Of a stretch of DNA of 7,628 nt, positions 1-5,536 are shown in pieces (within the stretch, counting starts at the first letter, position 1; every line of letters starts with the position of its first letter). A program made the translations under genes and the position numbers. The notes beneath the pieces are model-generated. The model searched no databases, had not been told where the DNA came from, and saw only the letters and a list, made by a program, of their open reading frames with translations. Origin of the DNA: Treponema sp. (GTDB lineage Bacteria; Spirochaetota; Spirochaetia; Treponematales; Breznakiellaceae); the NCBI GenBank assembly GCA_031263265.1, contig JAISGE010000181.1, positions 1 to 7,628 on the forward strand. Reading direction: 5' to 3'.

Positions 1-342
1 GCAAATCTGCGTGAAAATGACCACTATTACCATTTTATTCCTCTTGGTGACGGCTGGTATAAGATCGCTTTCAAGCAAAGCGGACGACTCGTTCTTGATG
101 TAGCTGGCGGACGAAACAACAATGGGGTTGCGATACAAGCCTATGAGGATAATGGTACTGCAGCCCAGCGGTTTAGATTCCGACGAACCAGTGATGGCTT
201 ATATATGATTTTTACCTATTGGGGCAGAGCCATCTCTACGCAACGAAGTGACGCTCAGGATGGCGTAGTCCATACATGGGAAGAATTGCCGGACAATCAT
301 AGGGACATGAAAAATCAACTTTGGCGGCTGGTGAAGCCTTAA
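1..342 (+). CDS. Ricin-type beta-trefoil lectin domain protein, C-terminal part (5' truncated)
   Basis: Frame 1 is open from the first base to a TAA at 340-342, giving 113 residues that end in NQLWRLVKP. The start lies outside the window. Two successive trefoil-like units are visible. One has LVLDVAGG at residues 30-37, an N/G-rich turn, VAIQAYEDNG, and a QRF at 56-58 where the family has Q-x-W. The last unit ends in QLW (106-108), a good Q-x-W motif. This pattern of hydrophobic strand, D-V, glycine turn, I-Q-x-Y/W and Q-x-W is typical of ricin-B-like carbohydrate-binding domains, which bind galactose- or xylose-type glycans and are often appended to secreted hydrolases or occur alone. The N-terminal part of the protein is missing, so any catalytic domain or signal peptide is unknown. 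It converges with the GH2 gene, with 110 bases between the stop codons. The lectin fold is fairly secure; the role is inferred only. Confidence 0.75.
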   Translation, partial: ANLRENDHYYHFIPLGDGWYKIAFKQSGRLVLDVAGGRNNNGVAIQAYEDNGTAAQRFRFRRTSDGLYMIFTYWGRAISTQRSDAQDGVVHTWEELPDNHRDMKNQLWRLVKP

Positions 343-353
343 TGGTGATGGCA

Positions 354-467
354 GGATAAGGCGTTTACGCTAATATTCTGTTCGCCGCGGATCGTTTATC
401 GGTTCCCGATAATCTACGACCCGCCCGGTAAATACCCCATCGGATAAGGCCGTTATTCTGGTGGATC
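354..467. repeat. Degenerate direct duplication spanning the convergent gap and the GH2 3' end
   Basis: Three short blocks occur twice in the same order: GGATAAGGC (354-362 and 442-450), TATTCTG (374-380 and 454-460) and GGATC (389-393 and 463-467). The spacing is tighter in the second copy. The second copy runs into the last codons of the GH2 gene, whose stop is at 453-455. The pattern suggests an old local duplication with indels, but the blocks are short and chance similarity is not excluded. Confidence 0.3.
387..424. terminator. Imperfect hairpin between convergent genes, candidate bidirectional terminator
   Basis: TTATCGG (396-402) and CCGATAA (406-412) form a perfect 7-bp stem around a TTC loop. 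The stem extends outward past a TCT bulge (413-415) by TCGT (392-395) with ACGA (416-419). After one A/C mismatch it extends again by GCGG (387-390) with CCGC (421-424), giving 15 pairs in total. It starts 45 bases after the lectin stop codon and lies 29 bases beyond the GH2 stop codon, which is where a shared terminator would sit. Neither side carries a T-tract, so it is not a classical Rho-independent terminator. It could instead stabilise 3' ends or assist Rho. Confidence 0.45.
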
Positions 468-2828
468 AAATGGAATACAGATAACGGTAAACCCAAGGGC
501 CGCGGTTTTGAGGCCCGCTGAGTACGCGGTGAGTTCCAGAGGGCCGGCAGAGGCTCCGGCTTTGATGATTACCAGGGCTTTGCCGCGGCTCGTGTAGGTT
601 TTGGGCAGCCGGAAGCCGAGGGACGCGTTGAGGTCCGGGGAACAGGCCCCGAGGATTTCGCCGTCGCCCCGGATCGTCCATTCGATGAGGTGTTCTCCGA
701 TGGGGCAACATATTCCGGCTTCGTCGGTAACGCTGGTTTCGATATGGGCGATATCGGACTGTCCTGCCTGCAGAACCGTTCTGTCGGGGCTGAGCTGAAT
801 GTTCCGGGCGGGGCCGGCAGTCCGCAGGATATGGCGGCATACCGCGTCCCCGTTCCGGCGGCCTATCACTTCGAGTTCCCCGGCTTCGTAGTCAAAGGTC
901 CATTCGATGATGCGGTTTTCAAAATCCGCGGGCCGCCTGGTTCCCCGTTTTTTGCCGTTTATCCATAGTTCCGCCTCTTCACAGTTGGTGTAGACCGCGG
1001 CTTTCACGGTACGGCGCTGGAAGTGATCGAGATTGAGATGAGAGGCGGTTTGGGGGAATGACCAGCGTCCCCGAACATAGTCGGGCCTGCCTCCACCATC
1101 ATAAAAGCTGAGGTGGATGACCGGCTCGTCTGACCAGATGCTCTTGCGGTAATAGGCGTTGGGTTTCAGGAAGCCGCACATATCCAGTATTGTGCCCGCC
1201 CAGCCTTTTGCGGGCCACGAACTCTCACCCAGATAATCAATACCTGCCCAGATGAATTGGCCGATGACGTTATCGTTTTCAAGTACATACCACCAGGGGT
1301 TTTTCGGCAGCACATCTTCGTAGTTTTCAAGCGTACTGCTGTAGTAGTCATAGCTCTCCATGCCGACTATCGGTTTGGCAATGGCTGCGGTATAGGCTTC
1401 GTAAAGCGGTTCATGGTAGTTAAGGCCCAGTACGTCCACATCCGTTGTCAATGCTTGGGTGATTTCCACGAGACGGCTGGCAGGAGCGCCGATAAGACTT
1501 GCGGGGATGACATGGGGGTGAAGGGCACAGGTAACCGGACGGTCGTCCATCGTCCTTACAAAGGCGGCAAGCTCGCGCTGAGTCTCAGGCAGAGTTCCCG
1601 AGCCCTGTTCCGCCACCTCGTTGCCGATACTCCATATAATTACCGACGGGTGATTCCGGTCGCGAAGGACACAGGCTTCCAAATCCTGTTTCCAGTCAGC
1701 ATCAAAATGCGCGGCATAGTAACCGCTCCGCCATTTATCAAAACATTCGTCAATCACATAAAACCCAAGCTCGTCACAAAGATCGAGAAACTCCTCTGCG
1801 GGCGGGTTATGGCTGGTGCGTACCGCGTTGCAACCGAGGCTTTTCAAGGTGAGAAGCCGCCGCCGCCACGCCGCGTCATAGTAGGCCGCGCCAAGGATGC
1901 CACAGTCATGGTGCAGGCATACCCCTTTGAGCTTTACCGGTTCGCCATTGACCCGCATCCCGCTTCGGGGGAGCATCTCGACCGTGCGGATACCAAAGGG
2001 AACTTCGACGCCCATCGCGCTGCCGTCTTCTCCGGCAAGCTGTATAAAGGCACGGTACAGCCGGGGACGGTCCGCACCCCAGAGCTGGGGCGATGAAATC
2101 ACACAACACTGTTCCACAGTTGTTGCGCCACCCTCCGTAACTTTGCACGTCACCACGGATTCGGCGACCGTATCCCCATCGGGGCCGGTTATCCTGAGAC
2201 AGACCTGAACCGTCGCCGCCACGCTCCGGTTGACTAGTGCCGTTTCTACCGCGATCTCCGCGCCTTCTTGGTGCGGGGCCATCGTTGTTTTGATGCGAAC
2301 GCCCCAGGTCTTGATATGCAAAGCAGGGACGATCCGCAGGTATACGTTCCGGTAGAGGCCTGAACCAGCATACCAGCGGTCGGGATCTTCGCACCCGTTA
2401 TCCAGCCGGACCGCGACGGTGTTGCGGCCCAGCCTCGCAAAGGCGCTTATATCCACTTCAAAAGAAGCATACCCGTATGCCCGGCCTCCGGCTTCGCGGC
2501 CGTTGACATAGATCCTGCTGTTCCGGTACGCCCCGCCGAAATAGAGAGAGACCCCGCAGCCCGCACCCGCCGCAGCAAGCTTGTCCCTCTCAAGGAAAAA
2601 CGTCTTGCGGTACCAGGCCACACCTTTCCACGCAAAGAAGCCCTGCATATTCTGGGCGGTATAGCCCTTTTCCGGGCCCCGGTCAAAAGGCTCCCCAATA
2701 ACCCAGTCATGGGGAAGGTCTATAGGTTTCCACGTCCGGTCAGGGTAATCTTCCTGATACGCCCCTTCCGGATCCCCCAAAAGAAATTTCCAGTCTGCGT
2801 TAAAAAGCATCGCGTTACAATCCCGCAT
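453..2828 (-). CDS. Glycoside hydrolase family 2 protein (beta-galactosidase-like), cytoplasmic
   Basis: The predicted 791-residue retaining exo-glycosidase has the GH2 domain order. The N-terminal sugar-binding jelly roll (about 7-165) has FNADWKFLLGD, DLPHDW and WYAGSGLYRNVYL. An Ig-like sandwich follows (about 170-285), then a TIM barrel (about 290-550) with GVCLHHDCG and NAVRTSHNPP. The acid/base is Glu404 in WSIGNE and the likely nucleophile is Glu491 in IVGMES. The C-terminal region resembles DUF4982 (about 580-660, with WSFPQTASHLN and VYTNCEEAELWINGKKRG), followed by a last Ig-like domain. This is the beta-galactosidase/beta-glucuronidase type; the exact substrate cannot be read from sequence. 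There is no signal peptide, so it should act on imported sugars. I chose the ATG at 2828 because AGTAGGG lies 5 bases upstream and the usual GH2 N-terminus follows at once. In-frame ATG at 2867 and TTG at 2870 overlap the upstream gene and lack a Shine-Dalgarno. It is second in the operon. Confidence 0.92.
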   Translation of the reverse strand: MRDCNAMLFNADWKFLLGDPEGAYQEDYPDRTWKPIDLPHDWVIGEPFDRGPEKGYTAQNMQGFFAWKGVAWYRKTFFLERDKLAAAGAGCGVSLYFGGAYRNSRIYVNGREAGGRAYGYASFEVDISAFARLGRNTVAVRLDNGCEDPDRWYAGSGLYRNVYLRIVPALHIKTWGVRIKTTMAPHQEGAEIAVETALVNRSVAATVQVCLRITGPDGDTVAESVVTCKVTEGGATTVEQCCVISSPQLWGADRPRLYRAFIQLAGEDGSAMGVEVPFGIRTVEMLPRSGMRVNGEPVKLKGVCLHHDCGILGAAYYDAAWRRRLLTLKSLGCNAVRTSHNPPAEEFLDLCDELGFYVIDECFDKWRSGYYAAHFDADWKQDLEACVLRDRNHPSVIIWSIGNEVAEQGSGTLPETQRELAAFVRTMDDRPVTCALHPHVIPASLIGAPASRLVEITQALTTDVDVLGLNYHEPLYEAYTAAIAKPIVGMESYDYYSSTLENYEDVLPKNPWWYVLENDNVIGQFIWAGIDYLGESSWPAKGWAGTILDMCGFLKPNAYYRKSIWSDEPVIHLSFYDGGGRPDYVRGRWSFPQTASHLNLDHFQRRTVKAAVYTNCEEAELWINGKKRGTRRPADFENRIIEWTFDYEAGELEVIGRRNGDAVCRHILRTAGPARNIQLSPDRTVLQAGQSDIAHIETSVTDEAGICCPIGEHLIEWTIRGDGEILGACSPDLNASLGFRLPKTYTSRGKALVIIKAGASAGPLELTAYSAGLKTAALGFTVICIPFDPPE

Positions 2829-2833
2829 ATCAT

Positions 2834-2840
2834 CCCTACT
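2834..2840 (-). promoter_or_regulatory. Ribosome binding site deciding the GH2 start
   Basis: On the minus strand AGTAGGG sits directly after the upstream gene's TAA stop and 5 bases before the ATG at 2828-2826. The longer in-frame start at 2867 has no purine-rich sequence at a suitable distance. The arrangement favours translational coupling with the binding-protein gene, whose stop lies 13 bases from this start. Confidence 0.6.
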
Positions 2841-2841
2841 C

Positions 2842-4407
2842 TTACCGGTACTTCGCTTTTTGCTCATCAATTACGGCTTGTGCGCCGGAGGCAAGCCAGT
2901 CTTTTATGCCCGCGTCCCATACCCGGTCAAAGTCGCCGGGCTTGGCACAGATGAGGTTGACGCAGAGGACTTTTTCTTTGTCTACCAAGACCTGCCGGAC
3001 CGGGGCAATGGAAAGAATGGTCGCAGGAACATAAGGTTCTGACTTGGCATAGCGCGAGGCCATCTGATAAGCAGTGGCGATGTCGTTCGGCGGTATGCCG
3101 GGGTAGCTTGCAGAGAGGACTTCGCCAAAATGCTCCGGGGGTACGATATATCCATTGATGGTCATGGTATAGTCTATGTTTGCACCGGAATTCTGAATCC
3201 ACGGGCCGTTCGCGGTTATCGGGACTTCGACGCCGTTTATCTTTTGGTGGTTCACGCCCTCGTTCCCGAACTGGAGGAAGTGGTAATTCTCATACCGGCA
3301 AAGCCAGTTTGCATAACGCAGCGCGGCTTCGGGATTCTTGCTTGATTTGGGGATGAAGAAAATCAGGCCGCCCGCTGCAGGAGAACCGCGTTTCGGAGTT
3401 TCGCCTGCGGAATTGGCGAAGGGGTCAATGGGTATGTACTTTGCCCCGGGGATGTTTTTCTCCAGTTCTGTCTGGATTTGCAGGTTTTGGCGGTAGGGTT
3501 GATCCCAGTTATGCTGGAATGCCCCGACAACGCCGCTTTTCATTATGTTGCTGGGGGTTTGGTCATCGCTATACAGGGGAAAATCAGGATCAATAAGCCC
3601 GTCGTTATACATGCTGTTGAGGTACCGCAGGGCTTCCTTGACCCCAGGGACCAAAAGCTGGCGTTCCGCTACCGTGTTTGTCCATCTGTCTTTAAACGAG
3701 AGCTTGGGATCCATGAAGGACAGCAATATGTTGTACACCTGCCAGCGTATATCGTTGGTGATGAGGAAGGGGACTACCCGATTCACCCCCAGTTTCGCGG
3801 CGTTGTTCTTGAAAGCCACCATGGTATCGTAAAACTGCTGGGTTGTTTGAGGGACAGGAAGGCCCAGTTTGTCGAGCCAGTCTTTGCGGATAAAGGTATT
3901 GTGCGACGCGGTGTATATGTACCGATTGCTGATGCCGTAAAGCGCGCCAGTGTCAACATCTCTACTGTGCCAGATCAGATTCTGCCCCGGTATCGTGGGA
4001 TCTTCACCCATCATTGCTTTCATATCCCCAAGATAGGTATCAACATAGGGTGCAAGATCATACACGCCGCCCTGAATCCCCCAGTTCCGTACGTTGTCCA
4101 TGCTGTAGGTATAGCAAATATCCGGCGCGTCTTGTGCCGCCATGCGGGATACGAGGACCGCCTCCTCGGTCCAGCGACTTACCGGAACAAAGGTTACCTG
4201 GATGTTTTCATCTTTGAGCACTTTGGCCTTGATCCAGTCCGTCCACGCGTTGTTAGCGGGGTTGGTCTTGCCGCCGTCGGTTCCCCGGTCAAAGATTTCC
4301 ACCCTGATTGCCGCTGGCCCACGGCTCGCTGACTGCTGGTCCCTACCGGCAGCAAAGACCGCGGTTACGGTCATCAAAAAGATGGCTAAGACTAAAAAGC
4401 GTTTCAT
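2842..4407 (-). CDS. Extracellular solute-binding protein of a carbohydrate ABC transporter (family 1, LipO-like)
   Basis: The predicted 521-residue secreted protein captures a sugar or glycan fragment and delivers it to an ABC permease. Residues 1-19 form a signal peptide: MKR, a hydrophobic core (FLVLAIFLMTVTAV), then V-F-A-A as a signal peptidase I site. No lipobox cysteine is present, so it is probably periplasmic rather than a lipoprotein. The mature protein is typical of large (about 500 aa) type-1 sugar-binding proteins: an early EIFDRGTDGG strand and loop, WTDWIKAKVL, DAPDICYTYS, YGISNRYIYTASHNTFIRKDWLDKLGLPVPQT and KNPEAALRYANWLCRYE. The ATG at 4407 is preferred over the one at 4413 because GGAGG lies 7 bases before it but only one base before the other. 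It is the first gene of an operon with GH2 and is divergent from an AraC regulator. No permease or ATPase gene is adjacent, which is unusual for this family. Ligand unknown. Confidence 0.9.
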   Translation of the reverse strand: MKRFLVLAIFLMTVTAVFAAGRDQQSASRGPAAIRVEIFDRGTDGGKTNPANNAWTDWIKAKVLKDENIQVTFVPVSRWTEEAVLVSRMAAQDAPDICYTYSMDNVRNWGIQGGVYDLAPYVDTYLGDMKAMMGEDPTIPGQNLIWHSRDVDTGALYGISNRYIYTASHNTFIRKDWLDKLGLPVPQTTQQFYDTMVAFKNNAAKLGVNRVVPFLITNDIRWQVYNILLSFMDPKLSFKDRWTNTVAERQLLVPGVKEALRYLNSMYNDGLIDPDFPLYSDDQTPSNIMKSGVVGAFQHNWDQPYRQNLQIQTELEKNIPGAKYIPIDPFANSAGETPKRGSPAAGGLIFFIPKSSKNPEAALRYANWLCRYENYHFLQFGNEGVNHQKINGVEVPITANGPWIQNSGANIDYTMTINGYIVPPEHFGEVLSASYPGIPPNDIATAYQMASRYAKSEPYVPATILSIAPVRQVLVDKEKVLCVNLICAKPGDFDRVWDAGIKDWLASGAQAVIDEQKAKYR

Positions 4408-4414
4408 ACTCATT

Positions 4415-4419
4415 CCTCC
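4415..4419 (-). promoter_or_regulatory. Ribosome binding site deciding the solute-binding protein start
   Basis: On the minus strand GGAGG lies 7 bases upstream of the ATG at 4407-4405. The alternative ATG at 4413-4411 is only 1 base away from it, too near for initiation. The protein therefore most likely begins MKRFLVL. Confidence 0.8.
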
Positions 4420-4455
4420 AAATAAAGATATGCCTGTGGCTTGATAAAAAGGGTA

Positions 4456-4510
4456 GTATTGATTTCCGGCCGCGGCAATGGATAAAATAGAGGCCTATTA
4501 GGTATTGATT
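4456..4510. repeat. 9-base direct repeat in the divergent control region, candidate AraC-type operator
   Basis: GTATTGATT occurs at 4456-4464 and 4502-4510, 46 bases start to start, within a 125-base gap between divergent genes. The first copy covers the candidate -35 of the regulator gene. The second overlaps the ATTATA that reads TATAAT on the minus strand. AraC-family proteins often bind paired direct half-sites, so these are plausible operators for the neighbouring regulator. The role is inferred from position only. Confidence 0.4.
4459..4488 (+). promoter_or_regulatory. Candidate sigma-70 promoter of the AraC-family gene
   Basis: TTGATT (4459-4464) is a -35-like hexamer. After 18 bases comes TAAAAT (4483-4488), which matches the -10 consensus at five of six positions. 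Transcription would begin near 4495, giving a leader of about 38 bases before the ATG at 4533. The spacer contains the palindrome GCCGCGGC (4469-4476). Part of the -35 lies in the direct repeat, which suggests autoregulation. Confidence 0.45.
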
Positions 4511-4513
4511 ATA
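4508..4513 (-). promoter_or_regulatory. Candidate -10 element of the solute-binding protein/GH2 operon
   Basis: The minus strand reads a perfect TATAAT here. Upstream, at 16-18 bases, no hexamer resembles TTGACA. A good -10 with a poor -35 is common at activator-dependent promoters and fits control by the divergent AraC protein. Transcription would begin near 4501, giving a leader of roughly 90 bases. It would overlap the start region of the opposite promoter. The assignment is tentative because it rests on one hexamer. Confidence 0.3.
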
Positions 4514-4532
4514 GATTAAGGGGAACCGGATT

Positions 4533-5339
4533 ATGATTGCTCTTACTGAAGATGACGATGCGTTTTTTATACCGGACATCCAGTATCTGGTATTCCGTAA
4601 GTGTCCGTCCGATTGGCGCTTAAAGCCACACCGGGTGTCAAATAATGATATTACCTATGTCGTGAGAGGCCGCGCGTGTTACACCATTGGCCCGGAGTCA
4701 CACGAGATGAGTTCCGGCAGCCTCCTCTGTCTTACCGAGGGCGATTCCAAGGCAGCGATTACTTTTCCCGATCGTCTCATGCACTGTTATTCGGTAAACT
4801 TCATCCTGAAAAATACCGCGGGAGAGGAGATGTCGCTTCCCTTACCGCAGGTGAGCAATATCGGCATGAAAAACGATCTCGTCCGGCTTTTTAACGATCT
4901 CGTCTATACCCGGCAGGAACGGCCTCCCGGCAGCGGCATCAAGTGCAAAGGGCTTTTGATCTTGCTTCTTCACCGGCTGCTTGAATTAACCGTGTACAAT
5001 ACCAGCGCTCCAGGCAGGGATTACCGGATTCAGAAGGCCGTCACTTACATTGCCCGGCATTATGCCGAGCGTATTACGGTAAAAGACTTGGCCGCCATAG
5101 CCGGTCTCAATCCGGCCTACTTCGGCGTTCTCTTTAAGCAAGTTACGGGTCTCACCGTAAACCGGTACATAGCGGTGCGTCGGGTGGAAAACGCGAAAGA
5201 CCTGCTGCAAAGTGGCGGCTGGCTTGTTTCGGAAGCCGCAGAAGCCTGCGGTTTTTGCGATGTGTATCATTTCTACAAACAGTTTAAAGCGATTATGGGC
5301 GTTTCCCCTTCGCGGTATATTTCCAAAACTAACGGGTGA
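4533..5339 (+). CDS. AraC-family transcriptional regulator
   Basis: The predicted 268-residue DNA-binding protein has an N-terminal cupin-like sugar-sensing domain (about 15-100, with ITYVVRGRACYTIG and the SSGSLLCLTEGD turn). The C-terminal double helix-turn-helix of the AraC/XylS family spans about 165-265. The first HTH is seen in ITVKDLAAIAGLNPAYFGVLFKQVTGLTVNRYI (split across about 181-213). The second carries the family signature around GFCDVYHFYKQFK (240-252) and ends in GVSPSRY. Length and domain order are normal for the family. AAGGGG lies 9 bases upstream of the ATG. The gene is divergent from the solute-binding protein/GH2 operon across a 125-base gap, so it probably activates that operon in response to its sugar and may regulate itself. 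The effector cannot be told from the sequence. The rhamnose genes downstream on the same strand have their own promoter and are probably unrelated to its role. Confidence 0.9.
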   Translation: MIALTEDDDAFFIPDIQYLVFRKCPSDWRLKPHRVSNNDITYVVRGRACYTIGPESHEMSSGSLLCLTEGDSKAAITFPDRLMHCYSVNFILKNTAGEEMSLPLPQVSNIGMKNDLVRLFNDLVYTRQERPPGSGIKCKGLLILLLHRLLELTVYNTSAPGRDYRIQKAVTYIARHYAERITVKDLAAIAGLNPAYFGVLFKQVTGLTVNRYIAVRRVENAKDLLQSGGWLVSEAAEACGFCDVYHFYKQFKAIMGVSPSRYISKTNG

Positions 5340-5385
5340 AAGGCGCATGTTTTTGCAGGTTCGCTTCTTGATAATGCAAATGGTG

Positions 5386-5441
5386 AATTTGAATGTGCCG
5401 AATCATTTGGATCAGGCCACTGTCAATCTGTCAATTTGAAT
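5386..5441. repeat. 9-base direct repeat upstream of the rfb promoter
   Basis: AATTTGAAT occurs at 5386-5394 and 5433-5441, 47 bases apart start to start. GGTGAATT also occurs twice (5382-5389 and 5488-5495). Both share a TGAAT core with the dyad at the transcription start. They lie in the 197-base gap between the regulator gene and rfbA and may be binding sites for an unknown regulator. AT-rich composition makes chance matches easier. Confidence 0.35.
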
Positions 5442-5450
5442 TCCTTGACA
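5429..5450. promoter_or_regulatory. TGTCAA/TTGACA dyad overlapping the rfb -35 box
   Basis: TGTCAA (5429-5434) is the exact inverse of TTGACA (5445-5450), with a 10-base spacer containing GAATTC. A further TGTCAA lies at 5421-5426. Because the right arm is the -35 hexamer itself, a protein bound to the dyad would be expected to block RNA polymerase. The pairing could also be incidental to a consensus -35. Confidence 0.3.
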
Positions 5451-5473
5451 ATCCACCGATGCTGTGCTAAAAT
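5445..5473 (+). promoter_or_regulatory. Near-consensus sigma-70 promoter of the rfbACD operon
   Basis: TTGACA (5445-5450) is a perfect -35. It is followed after exactly 17 bases by TAAAAT (5468-5473), a five-of-six -10, which is preceded by TGC (5465-5467), an extended -10. Transcription should begin near 5480, leaving a leader of about 57 bases. This is the clearest promoter in the window and shows that the rhamnose genes form a separate transcription unit from the AraC gene. Confidence 0.8.
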
Positions 5474-5476
5474 AGA

Positions 5477-5500
5477 GAATAATTCAAGGTGAATTGATTC
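5477..5500. promoter_or_regulatory. Inverted repeat at the rfb transcription start, candidate operator or 5' hairpin
   Basis: AATTCA (5481-5486) and TGAATT (5490-5495) pair perfectly around AGG. Beyond a single bulged G at 5496, GAAT (5477-5480) pairs with ATTC (5497-5500), giving ten pairs. The element begins 3 bases after the -10 and covers the predicted start site, so it could be a repressor site or a 5'-terminal RNA stem. Confidence 0.45.
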
Positions 5501-5516
5501 CTTTTACATTGCTCGT

Positions 5517-5521
5517 AGGAG
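5517..5521 (+). promoter_or_regulatory. Distant ribosome binding site of rfbA
   Basis: AGGAG ends 15 bases before the rfbA ATG at 5537, much further than the usual 5-9. No ATG, GTG or TTG in the rfbA frame occurs between them, and an in-frame TAA at 5525-5527 rules out a longer protein. Either a looser spacing is used here or the site serves another purpose. Confidence 0.4.
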
Positions 5522-5536
5522 AGATAAACTGACTAT

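Noticed and set aside
1257..2096. Long open frame (279 codons) antisense to the GH2 gene
   Set aside because: It lies wholly opposite a confidently recognised enzyme, has no recognisable domain or ribosome site, and is the kind of shadow frame expected from GC-biased third positions.
2829..2870. Longer GH2 start giving an N-terminus MMSKKRSTGKSRDD
   Set aside because: It would overlap the upstream gene, lacks a Shine-Dalgarno, and adds residues that the family does not usually have.
3478..4332. Long open frame (284 codons) antisense to the solute-binding protein gene
   Set aside because: It is wholly opposite a clear gene with a signal peptide and Shine-Dalgarno, and its translation resembles no known family; treated as a shadow.
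4473..4478. TTGCCG on the minus strand as a -35 for the solute-binding protein operon
   Set aside because: No convincing -10 follows at 16-18 bases (TACCCT at 17), so the TATAAT at 4508-4513 was preferred.
5352..5380. TTTGCA/TGCAAA inverted repeat after the AraC gene as a terminator
   Set aside because: The stem is only 6 AT-rich pairs with a 17-base loop and no T-tract after it, too weak to call. No clear terminator for the AraC gene was found.
5347..5439. Possible 30-residue gene (MFLQVRFLIMQ...) just after the AraC gene
   Set aside because: The purine run before its ATG is only 3 bases away, it resembles nothing known, and it runs into the repeat-rich rfb promoter region. It is more likely non-coding.
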